Of a stretch of DNA of 64,000 bases, positions 42,679 through 53,195 are shown one piece after another. The notes under the pieces are model-generated. The model was given only the letters and a program-made list of their open reading frames with translations. It was not told where the DNA came from and searched no databases. Each line of letters starts with the position of its first letter. Position 1 is the stretch's first letter. Both the position numbers and the translations under genes were made by a program. Source of the DNA: Schizosaccharomyces osmophilus (Eukaryota; Ascomycota; Schizosaccharomycetes; Schizosaccharomycetales; Schizosaccharomycetaceae); the NCBI RefSeq assembly GCF_027921745.1, contig NC_079240.1:551001-615000 (forward strand). Direction: 5' to 3'.

Positions 42679-43802
42679 CGTTAATGCCTCTTTATTTTGT
42701 TCCAACAAACACTTATAGTAGACGGAAAAAGAAATCAAGCGTTATGCGAGTTGAAAACGTACAACTTTATGCACGTCATTATCAAAGACCTCGCTTATAT
42801 TATACGTATTATAATTTCTGGTACATATAGTTTGAATAATAATTATAGTCTTATGACCATTAGACTAACGAGTTGCTGTATTACAAAATGTAAACAAACT
42901 TCAATAATGCAGATTCGAAGCCAAGAAGCAAACTATATACCTTGTGGGAAAATGCACTGAGCATAACAAAAAGTTAGTTGGGGGACCCTATAAACAATAT
43001 GGCACTTGTATAAAGCGCACAGAAACACTATCAATGCACAGTGGATCCGCAGAATCAACGGATGACAGAGGTAAGTAAAAGATTCGAGCCCTTGAATGAG
43101 AAGAGTTCAATAAGTTGTTCTCATGGAACTCTTGTGGTATCTTCCTTAAACTACAAATTTGCAATTCCATTCTTTTGTTTACCGGATACCTCTTAAATTT
43201 ATCACCGCTGGCTAAACTTTTTTCAGTTCACAAACAAACAACTGGATAGAAAAGGTTTCAATGATGTATCGCTTCTGAGTTTGGGGATTTAAGGGTCTTT
43301 CGGCAATCCCAAGCTGTTGAGCGTTGCTGCTCATACTTGACAAAGCAGAGCATACAATGTTTAATCTCTGATAAATGGAAAAAAATTCCTAGCCATCAGA
43401 ATTATTAGGAAGTCATTCTCTTTCATTTGTATAGTAAAGCAGCATTGGCCTTTTGCATTATGAGAGGCTTTACTTGACAAGATATACTAAGTAGTATAAT
43501 AAGGTGAGATCCCTATTTCCAGTGTTTATGGTTGAGTTGCCCAAAAGCAGAGTAAGTATACAACCTTGTAAAAGGCAATCTTTCAAGCAAAGTGATATGC
43601 ATATGTTTTGCTTTTAAGCAGAACAAATATCAAAACCATAAGAATGGACTATTGACAGCACATTACATGGTGAATTTTAGTCGTATGCAATACCAATACG
43701 AAGTTGGTCAATCGGCTTTTGGCAAAGTGAACATTGGGTGATAAAAGCTCGCTTTTTTCTACAGTTGTGCTTTTTAAAGGTAATATTTTGACAATCCTAA
43801 CA
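42679..43802. other. mgl1 upstream / CIR gene 3' region
   Basis: About 1.1 kb between tandem minus-strand genes. A forkhead-type GTAAACAAACT is at 42890-42900. Short open frames here are chance. No RNA gene seen. Confidence 0.5.
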
Positions 43803-44577
43803 TTATGTTTCATGGTGCCGACGTCTTTTTGAAATTCCGTGCTTGTGAGATAGAGATCCATGCTCTTTCGGCGAACTTCGTTTAGATTTGTGTCTTTCCT
43901 TTCTTTTGTATGCCTTTTCTTTTTTATTTTTTTCATCAAAACCGTTTTTCTCTGTAAGAAGAGAATTTACAAGCGACATAGGATCGTCACGGACCGATCT
44001 CTTTATGGTCGTCGATGTCGAATTTTCCGTTGATTCTGAGTTCTGTTGCATATACCATGGAAGAGGTCCTTAAACAATTAGTTAATAAGGCAATAAAATT
44101 AACACGAATACATACCTAGTCCATGCTTTTCTTTCATAACTTCAATCTCGTGTCCGTGCTTTCTGTAAAGCTCCTGACGATCATGTTCCTAATTTTCACA
44201 TTGTTAGAATCTAGAAGACGTAAGAACCATTTATAGTAAACATACTCTTTTCTCCTCTTGCTCCCAAAAATTTGCAAATTTGCCCTTTGGTCCCGGCATA
44301 AAATCCGGCAATTCCGTCAAGCCTCTCAGTCTTCGAAGTTTGTTTTCCGAGTCCTATGAAACATTGTAATTAGAATTATGTATAAGTGGACTACACGCTC
44401 GTTTACCCGCTTAGCTAGTTGTCCGTCCGAAATTCGAGCCAACTCTTCGTCACGGCGAACACGCTCTACATTTTTTTCGCTGTATACTAATTACACAAGT
44501 TAACATAAAATTATTGGAGTATGAATCTCAAATATCCTACCATTCCAGCTTTTGTGTTTCAGTAAATTCAATGGCAT
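43803..44577 (-). CDS. CIR N-terminal-domain protein (LENG1-like)
   Basis: Five small exons on the minus strand: 44577-44541, 44486-44407, 44353-44246, 44188-44116 and 44068-43803, giving 187 aa. The N-terminus, MPLNLLKHKSWN then VYSEKNVERVRRDEELA across intron 1, is the CIR N-terminal motif (KSWxVxNxxNxERVRRDE). This motif is shared by CIR1, LENG1 and several splicing-linked proteins. A middle block (PDFMPGPKGKFANFWEQEEKR; EKHGLGPLPWYM) resembles LENG1. The tail is Lys/Arg/Ser-rich (ERHKSKRSSPKEHGS) and probably nuclear. The function is not established for LENG1; a link to spliceosomes is suggested for CIR-motif proteins in general. Gene model confidence is good because every junction restores the frame. 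Confidence 0.8.
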
Positions 44578-45346
44578 GGTAATTTCGCAAACTTGCTGCC
44601 GATACAAGGTGTATTCCAATAGATATAAATTATAATGGATATTTTAATCAAAATGCTTTGATTAAGCCTCATAGAAGTACATTCTTCCTCAATTGAGTTC
44701 CTGGAAAGAAAATGTTTCAAATGTGTTGGGTTCGTAATATAGGATCGCTCTCCTTTCTAGCATCAATATAATGATGCTTGTTTTAAATGTAAAGTCAAAG
44801 TGTCCTTTTTTATCTTTATGTCAAATAAGTCTTTTATATTAATTATGTAGATTGAGAAGTTCTGGGAGAGTAGCAAGGAAAGGTCCATTGAAATGTCCCT
44901 TTATACATTGGCGAGAGATTCATTCATCAGAATCAATTTCGTACTATATATTTAAAGAATTGCCGTATTCAGTATGTTTCCTTGGAGGTTTCCATTTCGT
45001 CATAAAAATCAGGCAAGACAATTTAGCAAAAAATTTATGGAGTCAGAATATATACTTTAGCACTAATACTAGTATTCTAATTAAAAAACATCCGTCTTTT
45101 CGTGTTTGTGTTGGACGAAGAGTATAATCGAATTTGCGAACGCGTCGTAATTAAACCTATTCATTTCCAAACACCATTCTTTTTCCTACATAGTCACTGT
45201 GTGACAAGAAATCCCGATTAAACCTTTTAATCTTGCATTTATTACTTTCCTTTTCTTCATTTGAGGCTCGTTTCTCTTATCATAGAAGCGAATCTTGCGA
45301 TATCCTCATACACGATTTTTGAGTCGTCCTTTTTGGGCAACTTTTC
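44578..45346. other. Divergent CIR gene-smc6 region
   Basis: About 770 bp. The open frame 44852-45127 starts only with TTG and has no family features; I reject it. An ACGCGT box lies at 45140-45145. Confidence 0.5.
45140..45145. promoter_or_regulatory. MluI box upstream of smc6
   Basis: ACGCGT within AACGCGTCG, about 200 bp upstream of the smc6 start. Fission-yeast MBF (Cdc10-Res1/2) uses this core for G1/S transcription. One core only. Confidence 0.35.
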
Positions 45347-48300
45347 ATGAGTTCAGAGCAGGAAGGTGATTCTCTATATTTGGGGAATGAATTAGAAACT
45401 GAATTTGAAGGCAGCACCCATGGAACACGCCGTTCCTCTTCTTCTTCTCCTGAACCTCTTAATGCGGTATGTTTAATTTACCCTGCGAAATTCAGGATTA
45501 TATTAACTGGAAATCATTAGAAAGATTCAAAAAGAAGACGTATTGAACATGAACAGGATTCTTCTATAAAAACAAAAGCACTTCAAAGATTTGCTTCGAC
45601 CGAACTATCCAGAAATGATACTATAGATTCCATTGGCGAAGATGCTTTTCAAGGAGAAACTCAACCGAATCCTCAGTTTGAAAACCGTGTCGGAGTAATA
45701 GAAAGCATTCATCTTATTAATTTTATGTGTCATGACTCGTTGCGTATAAGTTTTGGCTCAAGGATCAACTTCGTTATTGGCCACAATGGAAGTGGAAAAA
45801 GTGCAATCTTAACTGGACTTACTGTTTGTCTAGGAGCGAAAGCCTCTAGCACCAATCGTGCTCCGAACATGAAGAGTCTGATCAAGCAAGGTAAAAGCTT
45901 CGCAAGGATATCCGTTACCATTAGCAATAGAGGATTTGAGGCATATCAAAGGAACGTCTATGGTGATTCTATTACCATTGAACGTACCATCCGTCGGGAA
46001 GGCTCTAGTGAATATAAGCTTCGGGGTCACGATGATACCGTTATTTCTACGAAACGTGAAGAGTTGGATAGTATTTGTGATCACATGGGACTTCAAATAG
46101 ACAATCCTATGAACATTTTAACACAAGACACGGCGCGTCAATTCTTAGGAAACTCGAGCCCAAAGGAAAAATACCAGCTCTTTATGAAAGGAATCCAACT
46201 CAAGCAATTGGAGGACAATTATTCTTTGATCGAACAAAGTTTATATCATACAAAAAATGCTTTGGATGGAAAAAAGTCTGGTCTCCTCCAGTTAGCCAAG
46301 AAGGAAGAAGAATGTAAAACCAAATGGGACCAGTCCCGTGAAACAGAGAATCTTCATAATATTTTGGAAAAGAAGAAAGAGGAAATGGCTTGGGCATTAG
46401 TTGTTGAAGTCGAAAAGGAACTTTTGGGTACTGAAGAAGAGGTACGGGCAGCGGAAGCTCGTGTTAACCAATGTCATGAAGAAAGGAATTCGTACGTTAA
46501 AAAATTCAGTGAATTTGATGAAAGGATTTTAGTGAAAAATCAGGCTATGGAGAGTCTCAAAACCTCTATTACAGAAACCAAAGCAAAATTTGAAAACGTA
46601 ATTAAAACCTTCGAGGCACACCGGTCGGAAATGAGTGATGTGGACATACAGAAAAGGGATATTCAAAACAGTATAAATGCTGCGAGAAACTGTCTTCAGA
46701 TTTACAAGGATCAGCTAGCTAGTGAACGCGAACGCCAAAATACTGATGATGTCTCCGATCACCAACGAAGGCTCGATGAGATTTCTACTTTACAAAGGCA
46801 GATTGCCAATTTAAGTGAACAAGCGGTTGAATTGGAATCCAAAAGGAATGAGCTTCATACGACTGTTTTTGAAAAGGAAGGTAACCTGTCTTCTCTTCTT
46901 GATAAAAAGGATGCTTTAGCTAAACAGGTGTCCAATCAAGCCGAAAAGATTCGCGTCATGGAGGAGGTCCAGAGAGACAAGTTGACAGCGTTTGGTAAGA
47001 ATATACCGTATCTGCTACGATTAATAACTCGAGAAACTCGATTTCAACATCCCCCCAAGGGACCTATGGGTCGATTTATGACTGTAAAAGAAGAAAAATG
47101 GCATCTCACTATTGAGAGAATATTGGGAAATGTAATAAATGGTTTTATTGTACGGACTCATCATGACCAACTAATTCTAAAAGAATTAATGCGTCGTGCT
47201 AACTGTAACGCTACTGTTGTTGTAGGCCGTTATGATCCCTTTGATTATTCTCTTGGAGAACCAGTCACTCCCTACTCCACTGTTCTTCAAGCAATTCGCT
47301 TTGAAGACGATGAGGTACTACATACATTGATTAATCATTTGGGAATCGAAAAGATGCTTTTAATTGAGGACAGAAAAGAAGCCGAAACATACATGAAAAG
47401 TGGTGTTCTAAATGTGACTCAATGTTATGCGCTGGACCCTAGAAGTAAAGGTTTTGGATTCCGTATAGTAAGTAACCAACGATCGTCAGGTATATCCAAG
47501 GTTACACCGTGGAACCGACCACCAAGAATTGGTGGCTCCGGTTCAATGGACTCTAGGCGAGAAAAAGAACAGCTCGAGAACCTTAAACAGCTTTACGATA
47601 ATGCTAATAATGATCTTCTTGCTGCGAAGCAAGAACAGGGAAAGTACAAAAGGGAAGAACAAATTGTTATTGAGAAGATTGAGGTGATTAAAAGAGAAAT
47701 TTTGGATACGCGGAGGCAGGTTAATGCCTTGGAATCAGTGGAAACCTCGGTGCTGGACACTGAGAAAATTCAAAGTCTTGAAAGAAAAATTACAGAGACT
47801 GAAAAAGAATTAGAAAGTTACGTTGGCCAACTTCAAGATGCTAAAGATGAAGAGCGAAGGATAAGGGAGGAGCAAAGGCCTGTTATAGATGAAATTGAGA
47901 TGTTTAAGGAAAAAATTCAAAGTGAAAATCAAAAATTGGCATTGCAGCAAGCCGAAATTGATCAAATTAGGGACGAAAAAACGAGACTGGAAATGGCACA
48001 AGAGGAATACGTGAATAAGTCCGATCATTTGTTGAATGAAATGCGAGAAAAAGAGGCTAAACGGATACGCTGTTCCCAAGTAGTAGCCGAGTACAGTGCG
48101 AAAGCGGCTACTCGATGCGAACGGGTTCCCGTGACGCATACACCGACGGAACTGGATAATGAAATTGAAAGACTACAGCTTCAAATTACGGAATGGCGAA
48201 ATCGGACCGGCATATCTGTAGAGCAAGCAGCTGAAGATTATTTGAAAGCAAAAGAAGAACACGATCGTTCTAAGTTATTGGTAACAAAATTACAGTCGCT

Positions 48301-48832
48301 TTTGGAGTCACTGGAAGAGACTTTGAGGAAGAGAAATGAAATGTGGGTTAAGTTTAGAAAGCTAATTACGCTGCGTACCAAGGAATTATTCGAGCTTTAT
48401 TTGAGTCAAAGAAACTTTACAGGGAAATTGGTTATTCGACATCAAGATGAATTCTTAGAGCCCAGAGTATATCCCGCCAACAGAAATTTGTCGGTATCTC
48501 GAGACCGTCAAACATTGTCTCAAGTCAGTGTCCAAGGTTTATCAGGTGGTGAAAAATCGTTTGCTACCATTTGCATGCTATTATCCATATGGGAAGCAAT
48601 GAGTTGTCCTCTACGATGTTTGGACGAGTTTGATGTTTTTATGGACGCTGTCAATCGACTTGTGAGTATCCGTATGATGGTCGATTCAGCGAAAGACTCC
48701 TCCGAAAAGCAGTTCATATTCATTACACCACAAGACATGGGTCAAATTGCATTTGATGATGATGTCGTCGTTTTTCGTTTAAGTGATCCTGTTAAATCTT
48801 CAAGCGCTCTACCTGCCTCCACAGCTCCGTAA
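45347..48832 (+). CDS. smc6: SMC5-SMC6 complex ATPase Smc6
   Basis: Chromosome ATPase for recombinational repair and replication-fork stability. Two exons, 45347-45466 and 45521-48832, giving 1143 aa (S. pombe about 1140). The first 110 residues are acidic and Ser-rich. The ABC head follows: INFMCHDS and Walker A in GHNGSGKSA. A long coiled coil is broken by a hinge (about 505-660, with GPMGRFMTVKEEKWHLTIERILG). The second coiled coil is followed by the C-terminal head with signature LSGGEKSFA and Walker B region RCLDEFDVFMDAVNR. The ATG at 45347 (MSSEQEGDS) begins a 40-codon first exon. An ACGCGT box upstream fits cell-cycle control. Confidence 0.96.
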
Positions 48833-49005
48833 GCCGTACTTCTCAATTTACGATTAACTTTATTGTTATTCTATTTAAAGTATCTTTTGTATCTCATATG
48901 AAATTCGTTTACATGATTTATTTCCCACATAGACTAAAAAATTTAGACATAGAAAACGGGTGTTTATGTTACTTCTGTGAGTTTTGGTTACTTTAAACAC
49001 TGTGT

Positions 49006-49016
49006 TAGGGTAGGGT
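49006..49016 (+). promoter_or_regulatory. HomolE box of rpl28
   Basis: TAGGGTAGGGT (HomolE in reverse), 78 bp upstream of the rpl28 start and directly next to a HomolD-like box. Confidence 0.82.
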
Positions 49017-49017
49017 A

Positions 49018-49025
49018 TGTGACTT
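49018..49025 (+). promoter_or_regulatory. HomolD-like box of rpl28
   Basis: TGTGACTT, 7 of 8 with the inverted HomolD core TGTGACTG. It is separated from HomolE by a single base. Confidence 0.7.
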
Positions 49026-49093
49026 GTTTTGGCTTATACCAACATAACCGAAAATCTGTATTTTACCAAATCAACTCACCACAGGACATTAAA

Positions 49094-49540
49094 ATGCCTA
49101 CTCATCTTGCTAAGAATCGTAAGCTTCGTGGTCACGTTTCCGCCGGTCACGGTCGTATCGGAAAGCACAGGAAGCATCCTGGTGGTCGTGGTCTTGCTGG
49201 TGGTCAACACCATCTCCGTACTCACTTGGATAAGTACCACCCTGGTTACTTTGGTAAGGTTGGTATGCGCCATTACCACCTTTTAAGAAACCCTTTGTGG
49301 CGCCCTAGTGTCAACTTGGACCGTCTCTGGACTTTGGTCCCCAACGAGACTCGTGAAAAATACTTGGGTAAGAACACCGAGGTTGCCCCTGTGATTAACA
49401 CTCTCCAATCTGGTTATGCCAAGGTTTTGGGTAAGGGTCGTCTTCCTGAGACTCCTGTTATTGTTCAAGCTCGCTACGTCTCCCGCAGAGCTGAGGAGAA
49501 GATCAAGCAAGCTGGTGGTGTTGTTGAACTTGTTGCCTAA
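49094..49540 (+). CDS. rpl2802: 60S ribosomal protein L28 (uL15/L27a)
   Basis: Single 148-aa exon from [20 protein letters not shown]. The Gly/His/Arg-rich N-terminus ([20 protein letters not shown]) threads through rRNA near the peptidyl-transferase centre. The C-terminal globular part ends [11 protein letters not shown] as in all eukaryotic L27a/L28. The frame is open upstream from 48977, but the family start and length fix ATG 49094. Codon use is strongly biased towards highly expressed codons. HomolE/HomolD boxes lie 70-90 bp upstream. Two copies exist in S. pombe; position after smc6 points to rpl2802. Confidence 0.95.
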   Translation: MPTHLAKNRKLRGHVSAGHGRIGKHRKHPGGRGLAGGQHHLRTHLDKYHPGYFGKVGMRHYHLLRNPLWRPSVNLDRLWTLVPNETREKYLGKNTEVAPVINTLQSGYAKVLGKGRLPETPVIVQARYVSRRAEEKIKQAGGVVELVA

Positions 49541-49963
49541 ACAAAAAGTAATACATAAAAACACCTGAGTGGCTAATTTTTGGTGTGCTTTGTTGATTGT
49601 AGTGTATATGTATGCGTAAAACTGAGTAGTATGTTGTAACGTTTGAGGTGAATTCTAGAATAGATATCCGTTTTGAAGCATTAAAAGATCTGACTATAGT
49701 TGCTTTCCATTCAAAGAACGCCTATAAGAGGATATCCTTTGTATGAGTAGCTTGAGTAGCTGGAATATCATCATGCGTATAGAGCAAGAGTAAGACTGTT
49801 TGGAACTTGGCAAGAACCATACTCATGGAACAATCTTAAGGGAAAAAAAAAGAAAGGCTTTACAGACTTCGGGATATTATCTCTGTCTAGATTTTGTATG
49901 AGAAAGAAATATTAGGCAAAATTCTGGCATTTAGGAGCTGGTAACAGTGTAAATGCGGATTTC
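49541..49963. other. rpl28 3' region / upstream of Snm1-like gene
   Basis: About 420 bp, nothing remarkable seen. Confidence 0.5.
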
Positions 49964-50548
49964 ATGATGGATTCAAAACGTCAACAATTACAGTACTTGT
50001 TAAATATTTCAGTTTCTACGTATCCCGTTAGTCCATCTTTGTCGAGTCATTATTTACGCAAATTTTATGGGTTAATGGAAGAATGGGACCTTGAATTGGA
50101 ACCAAATACATTGCTTAATGGGTGTAAAAAATGTGGAAGTATCTTTTTAATTGGGAAAACTGCATCTATCCGGACGCATTCGCATCATCGAAAAGAAAGG
50201 TCTGACTTACCTAAAGGACAAGTTGCAAGGATGGAAACAAGCTGGTTCCTCGCTTGTAATGTTTGTGGTGGTAATTTTGAGGTTTCTGTTGGCGCCCCAG
50301 CGAGGATTCATAAAAGTAGAGCTGCCTTGCGGGCCGGTGAAGCTGCTAAAGCTAAAAAGACAGAGGAAGCCAGTACTCAACACGCAAGCTTGGATACTAC
50401 CAAGACATCCAAAAACATGAAAGGTAGGCAACGGCAAAAGATTCGATCCTCAGGATTGAATGGGATCTTGGCTAAGAAAAAGGAGCGTGAGGCGGAAAGT
50501 AAGTCCTCTTCATCATTGAATCTGTCCGATTTTATGTCTACTATTTAA
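49964..50548 (+). CDS. RNase MRP/P protein subunit, Snm1/Rpr2 family
   Basis: Single exon, 194 aa. An N-terminal helix pair (QYLLNISVSTYPVSPSLSSHYLRKFYGLMEEW) is followed by a zinc-binding site, Cys54-x2-Cys57 and Cys98-x2-Cys101. This is the Rpr2/Rpp21/Snm1 arrangement. The end closely resembles budding-yeast Snm1: a Lys/Arg-rich LNGILAKKKEREAE then SSSSLNLSDFM, against Snm1 SSSLSLESFM. The family binds the RNA of RNase MRP and P, which process pre-rRNA (A3 site) and pre-tRNA. Whether it serves MRP only (Snm1) or P (Rpr2) cannot be settled from the sequence; the tail favours Snm1. ATGs at 49964 and 49967 are alternatives. Confidence 0.8.
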   Translation: MMDSKRQQLQYLLNISVSTYPVSPSLSSHYLRKFYGLMEEWDLELEPNTLLNGCKKCGSIFLIGKTASIRTHSHHRKERSDLPKGQVARMETSWFLACNVCGGNFEVSVGAPARIHKSRAALRAGEAAKAKKTEEASTQHASLDTTKTSKNMKGRQRQKIRSSGLNGILAKKKEREAESKSSSSLNLSDFMSTI

Positions 50549-50958
50549 AGAGTTTATTTGTCTTGCATCTTCCTCATACTCGGGTTTCCACTAACTTTAT
50601 TAACTATATATGGTTTGGTTTATTCTTTCTGTGTGAAGTCTTCAACTGAGGTGCTTGCGAGCAGTTTATTGAGTATAACTTGGTACATGTGATGAAATGT
50701 ATATATAATAATCTCTTTGTTGTTCTAGAAGTAAATAAACCAAAGTGAGAATTGCCAATTGTAAAAGGTATTCGTTTGTCGGAGTAGTGCAAGTATGTAA
50801 CTTTCTAGCTAGACCAAATTGACCTAATTGAGATTCAACTATTTCCTCAAATCATTCCCGTAAACCGAATTTATTTCGGTTTACGGGTAAGCAGCCACCC
50901 TCATACATTCACTCATTCACTTGTGGGAGTAACCCAGCACCCATTCCCTTCCAAGATC
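50549..50958. other. Snm1-like 3' region and DUF155 upstream region
   Basis: About 410 bp containing the 13-bp inverted repeat described. Otherwise no feature. Confidence 0.5.
50857..50887. repeat. Perfect 13-bp inverted repeat upstream of DUF155 gene
   Basis: CCCGTAAACCGAA (50857-50869) and TTCGGTTTACGGG (50875-50887) pair perfectly around the 5-nt loop TTTAT. It is the strongest hairpin I noticed in the window, ending 71 bp before the ATG at 50959. It may be a 5'-UTR stem-loop, a dimeric factor site, or part of 3'-end formation for the Snm1-like gene 300 bp upstream. Confidence 0.8.
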
Positions 50959-52375
50959 ATGAGCTCAAGAATTGGGCCTCAAAGGTCTACAAAAACTGCC
51001 GCAAAACTTAGATTATTACCTTCAACAGAAGAATTCGCTGACTTTAGACGGCAGGACACCGGTCGTGAAGTATACTCACAACTTCCCCATATTGAAGGAT
51101 CTACGGCTAGAAAAGATGCAGAATACCTAGGAAAACGACACCGTGAGCATTTGCCTCGTGTCACTGCCTATTGCACATGCGATACTTTCCGGGTAGACTT
51201 GCTTTTCAAGTTTTTCCAATCTCGTCGGAGTAGCCATAAAACAAGACCTAAACAGTTTGATGAATGGTAAGTGAATACTACTTAAAAAAATGCCTTTTTT
51301 ATTTAACACTTTATTTTAAAGCATTTACAGCACATACAGTTATGGTAGCGAGGAAACTGTAGACCTACTTGGAGACGAAATTGAGCCGGATCGGAAATCT
51401 TTAAACGGTGGATCCACTGCAACCCATGATACCATCCATAATGACATTTTTGAAACAGGGTTAGACAGAAATCAACCTTTGTTTCGAGAAGTGTTTTGCT
51501 TTAGCTACGGAGTGGTTGTATTATGGGGTTATACTATTGAAGAAGAACACCGGTTTTTGCGAGAATTGAGTCGTTTTGAAATTGAAAAACTAAGTATGTG
51601 AACGAAGTCCGACATCTTGTATTTTGTGTTGGCGATTTGACTCTCAATGAAGCGAACGGAACGTGGTAGCTAACGTGTTTAGAAATGGATGATATAGAAG
51701 TTGAAGAGTTTAATTATTATGTTACTAATCTTTATCAACCAAGAGTAAGCTATTTGCTTGATTGTTCAGATGATACTAATAACTTGTGAGAATAGATTTT
51801 TAATGACTTTATCGCTCTGAGAGATGCCTCTAATTATATGATTCGTTTGTCTATATCTCATGCAATTGCACAATCCGTCAAAATTTCTCTTTTCGAGGAG
51901 CTCGTCAACGAAACGATAGATGCTACCAAGGATACGCCACAGATGATTGCCGAGTCTGGTAGAATCAAATTAAAACGGGAAGAGATTATGATGGCTGTTG
52001 GCCAGTTATTTATTTTACGAATTAATATAAATTTACAGGGAAGCGTTTTGGATAGTCCTGAGTTGATGTGGACAGAACCGCAGCTTGAGCCTATTTACAC
52101 AGCAGCGAGGTCGTATTTGGAAATCAATCAGCGTGTTGCTTTGCTAAACCAGCGTGTCGAAGTAATTGGTGATCTGTTGTCTATGCTTAAAGAGCAAATC
52201 ACGCATACTCACGATGAATCCTTAGAATGGATTGTTGTAATTCTTATGGCTTTACTTGTTCTCATTGCCATCTTTAGCATTTTGGTAAGTTCATATTCCC
52301 TTCGAGCGTTTCGACTCGTTCCCAATTTAATGCTAATGTTGTATGATCCAGGTTGATTTGAGGTTTTTCAAGTAG
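50959..52375 (+). CDS. RMND1/DUF155-family membrane protein
   Basis: Five exons: 50959-51266, 51322-51593, 51683-51744, 51796-52284 and 52352-52375, giving 384 aa. The DUF155 (RMND1/Sif2-like) core is visible. It runs from YCTCDTFRVDLLFKFFQ through VFCFSYGVVVLWGYTIEEEHRFL, IFNDFIALRDASNYMIRLSISHAIAQSVKISLFEE, and the helical ALLNQRVEVIGDLLSML to a C-terminal membrane anchor, LEWIVVILMALLVLIAIFSIL. Human RMND1 is mitochondrial; fission yeast relatives were reported as Sad1-interacting factors (Sif) at the ER/nuclear envelope. No targeting peptide is obvious here. Exon 2 has two in-frame acceptors 9 nt apart (AG at 51320-51321 or 51329-51330), so 384 or 381 aa. Confidence 0.85.
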
Positions 52376-52773
52376 TTGGGTACAGGTTGTTTTATCAATA
52401 ATTTATTTAATTTCAATGGAAAATAGGCTTCTTGAGTATTTATCTTTATAAAATCATTATTTGAAAGCCTACATCATTGTGCGCGTAAAGAATCAAAGAT
52501 CAAAAAGGTCTTTTCTTTTCAGACGATAGATGAGTGGAATTGATAGATGGCATCGAAATTATATGAATGATAATTCGAGGGTGTCGTTAATCTAGGCCTC
52601 ATTATAACGGCATCATCAATTCACAGATTACATAACGGACTTAGATTTCTATTTCCTTTGGCTAGCATTTTGTCTTCTATTTTATTCCCATAATCATTTA
52701 ATACATTGTTTTAGCATCTGGTTCCTTTCAGTCGTGCGTTGGAGGTGGATTGGAGTCCTACATAGTTAGTTGC
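52376..52773. other. Convergent 3' region
   Basis: About 400 bp between the DUF155 gene and the coiled-coil gene. Nothing further seen. Confidence 0.5.
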
Positions 52774-53195
52774 CTATTCAGCTGCCACATTTATAGTTTG
52801 ATAATTTACCGAAGCTTCCAATGATGAATGAACAACTCTGTCTGATGATTCTGGAAGATCGTGCTCTTTCGGTTCTTTCTGATGTCCCATATATTCGTTG
52901 TACGTGTTCTTGAGCATTTGTGTTTCCAATCGATATCTCTGAATGTCTTTCTCTACGTGGTAAATTTTGATGGCATATTGGACACATTCTTTCTCAACGT
53001 CTGCCACTTTTTTTCGAATTCGAGCAATCTTTTGTTGATATACATTTTCTGATTCTACGTGTTAGTTGGACATTGTGAATACATGAGACGCAACATGCTC
53101 GTTCACAAACCTGGATTGGTATTCGGATCCTTTAACAATTTCAAAGTTAGTTCATAAAAGAAACACTCATCAGTCTCTCATACCTGAGAATCCAT
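52774..53195 (-). CDS. Small coiled-coil protein, 103 aa
   Basis: I do not recognise the family. Three exons: 53195-53184 (MDSQ), a 19-nt exon 53129-53111, and 53054-52774. The introns have GTATGA and GTTTGT donors and branch-like CTAAC sequences. The product starts [18 protein letters not shown]. One heptad-rich coiled coil runs from about residue 18 to 66 ([21 protein letters not shown] through [19 protein letters not shown]), with a polar tail. Size and form resemble small kinetochore, spindle or membrane-tether subunits, but nothing specific supports one. An ACGCGT box lies only 11-16 bp before the ATG, hinting at G1/S expression. The two-exon start is a model; the third exon alone is secure. 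Confidence 0.6.

Larger units (their letters stand above)
48833..49093. other. rpl28 promoter
   Basis: About 260 bp from the smc6 stop to the rpl28 start, holding the HomolE and HomolD-like boxes. Confidence 0.6.

Noticed and set aside
42744-42800. Plus-strand frame reading VENVQLYARHYQRP beside mgl1, faintly like a lipase N-terminus
   Set aside because: It is on the opposite strand to mgl1 and overlaps its leader. No hydrolase motifs follow and no splice path joins it to anything. Taken as chance.
44852-45127. 91-codon open frame upstream of smc6
   Set aside because: It starts only with TTG, shows no family features, and sits in a promoter region.
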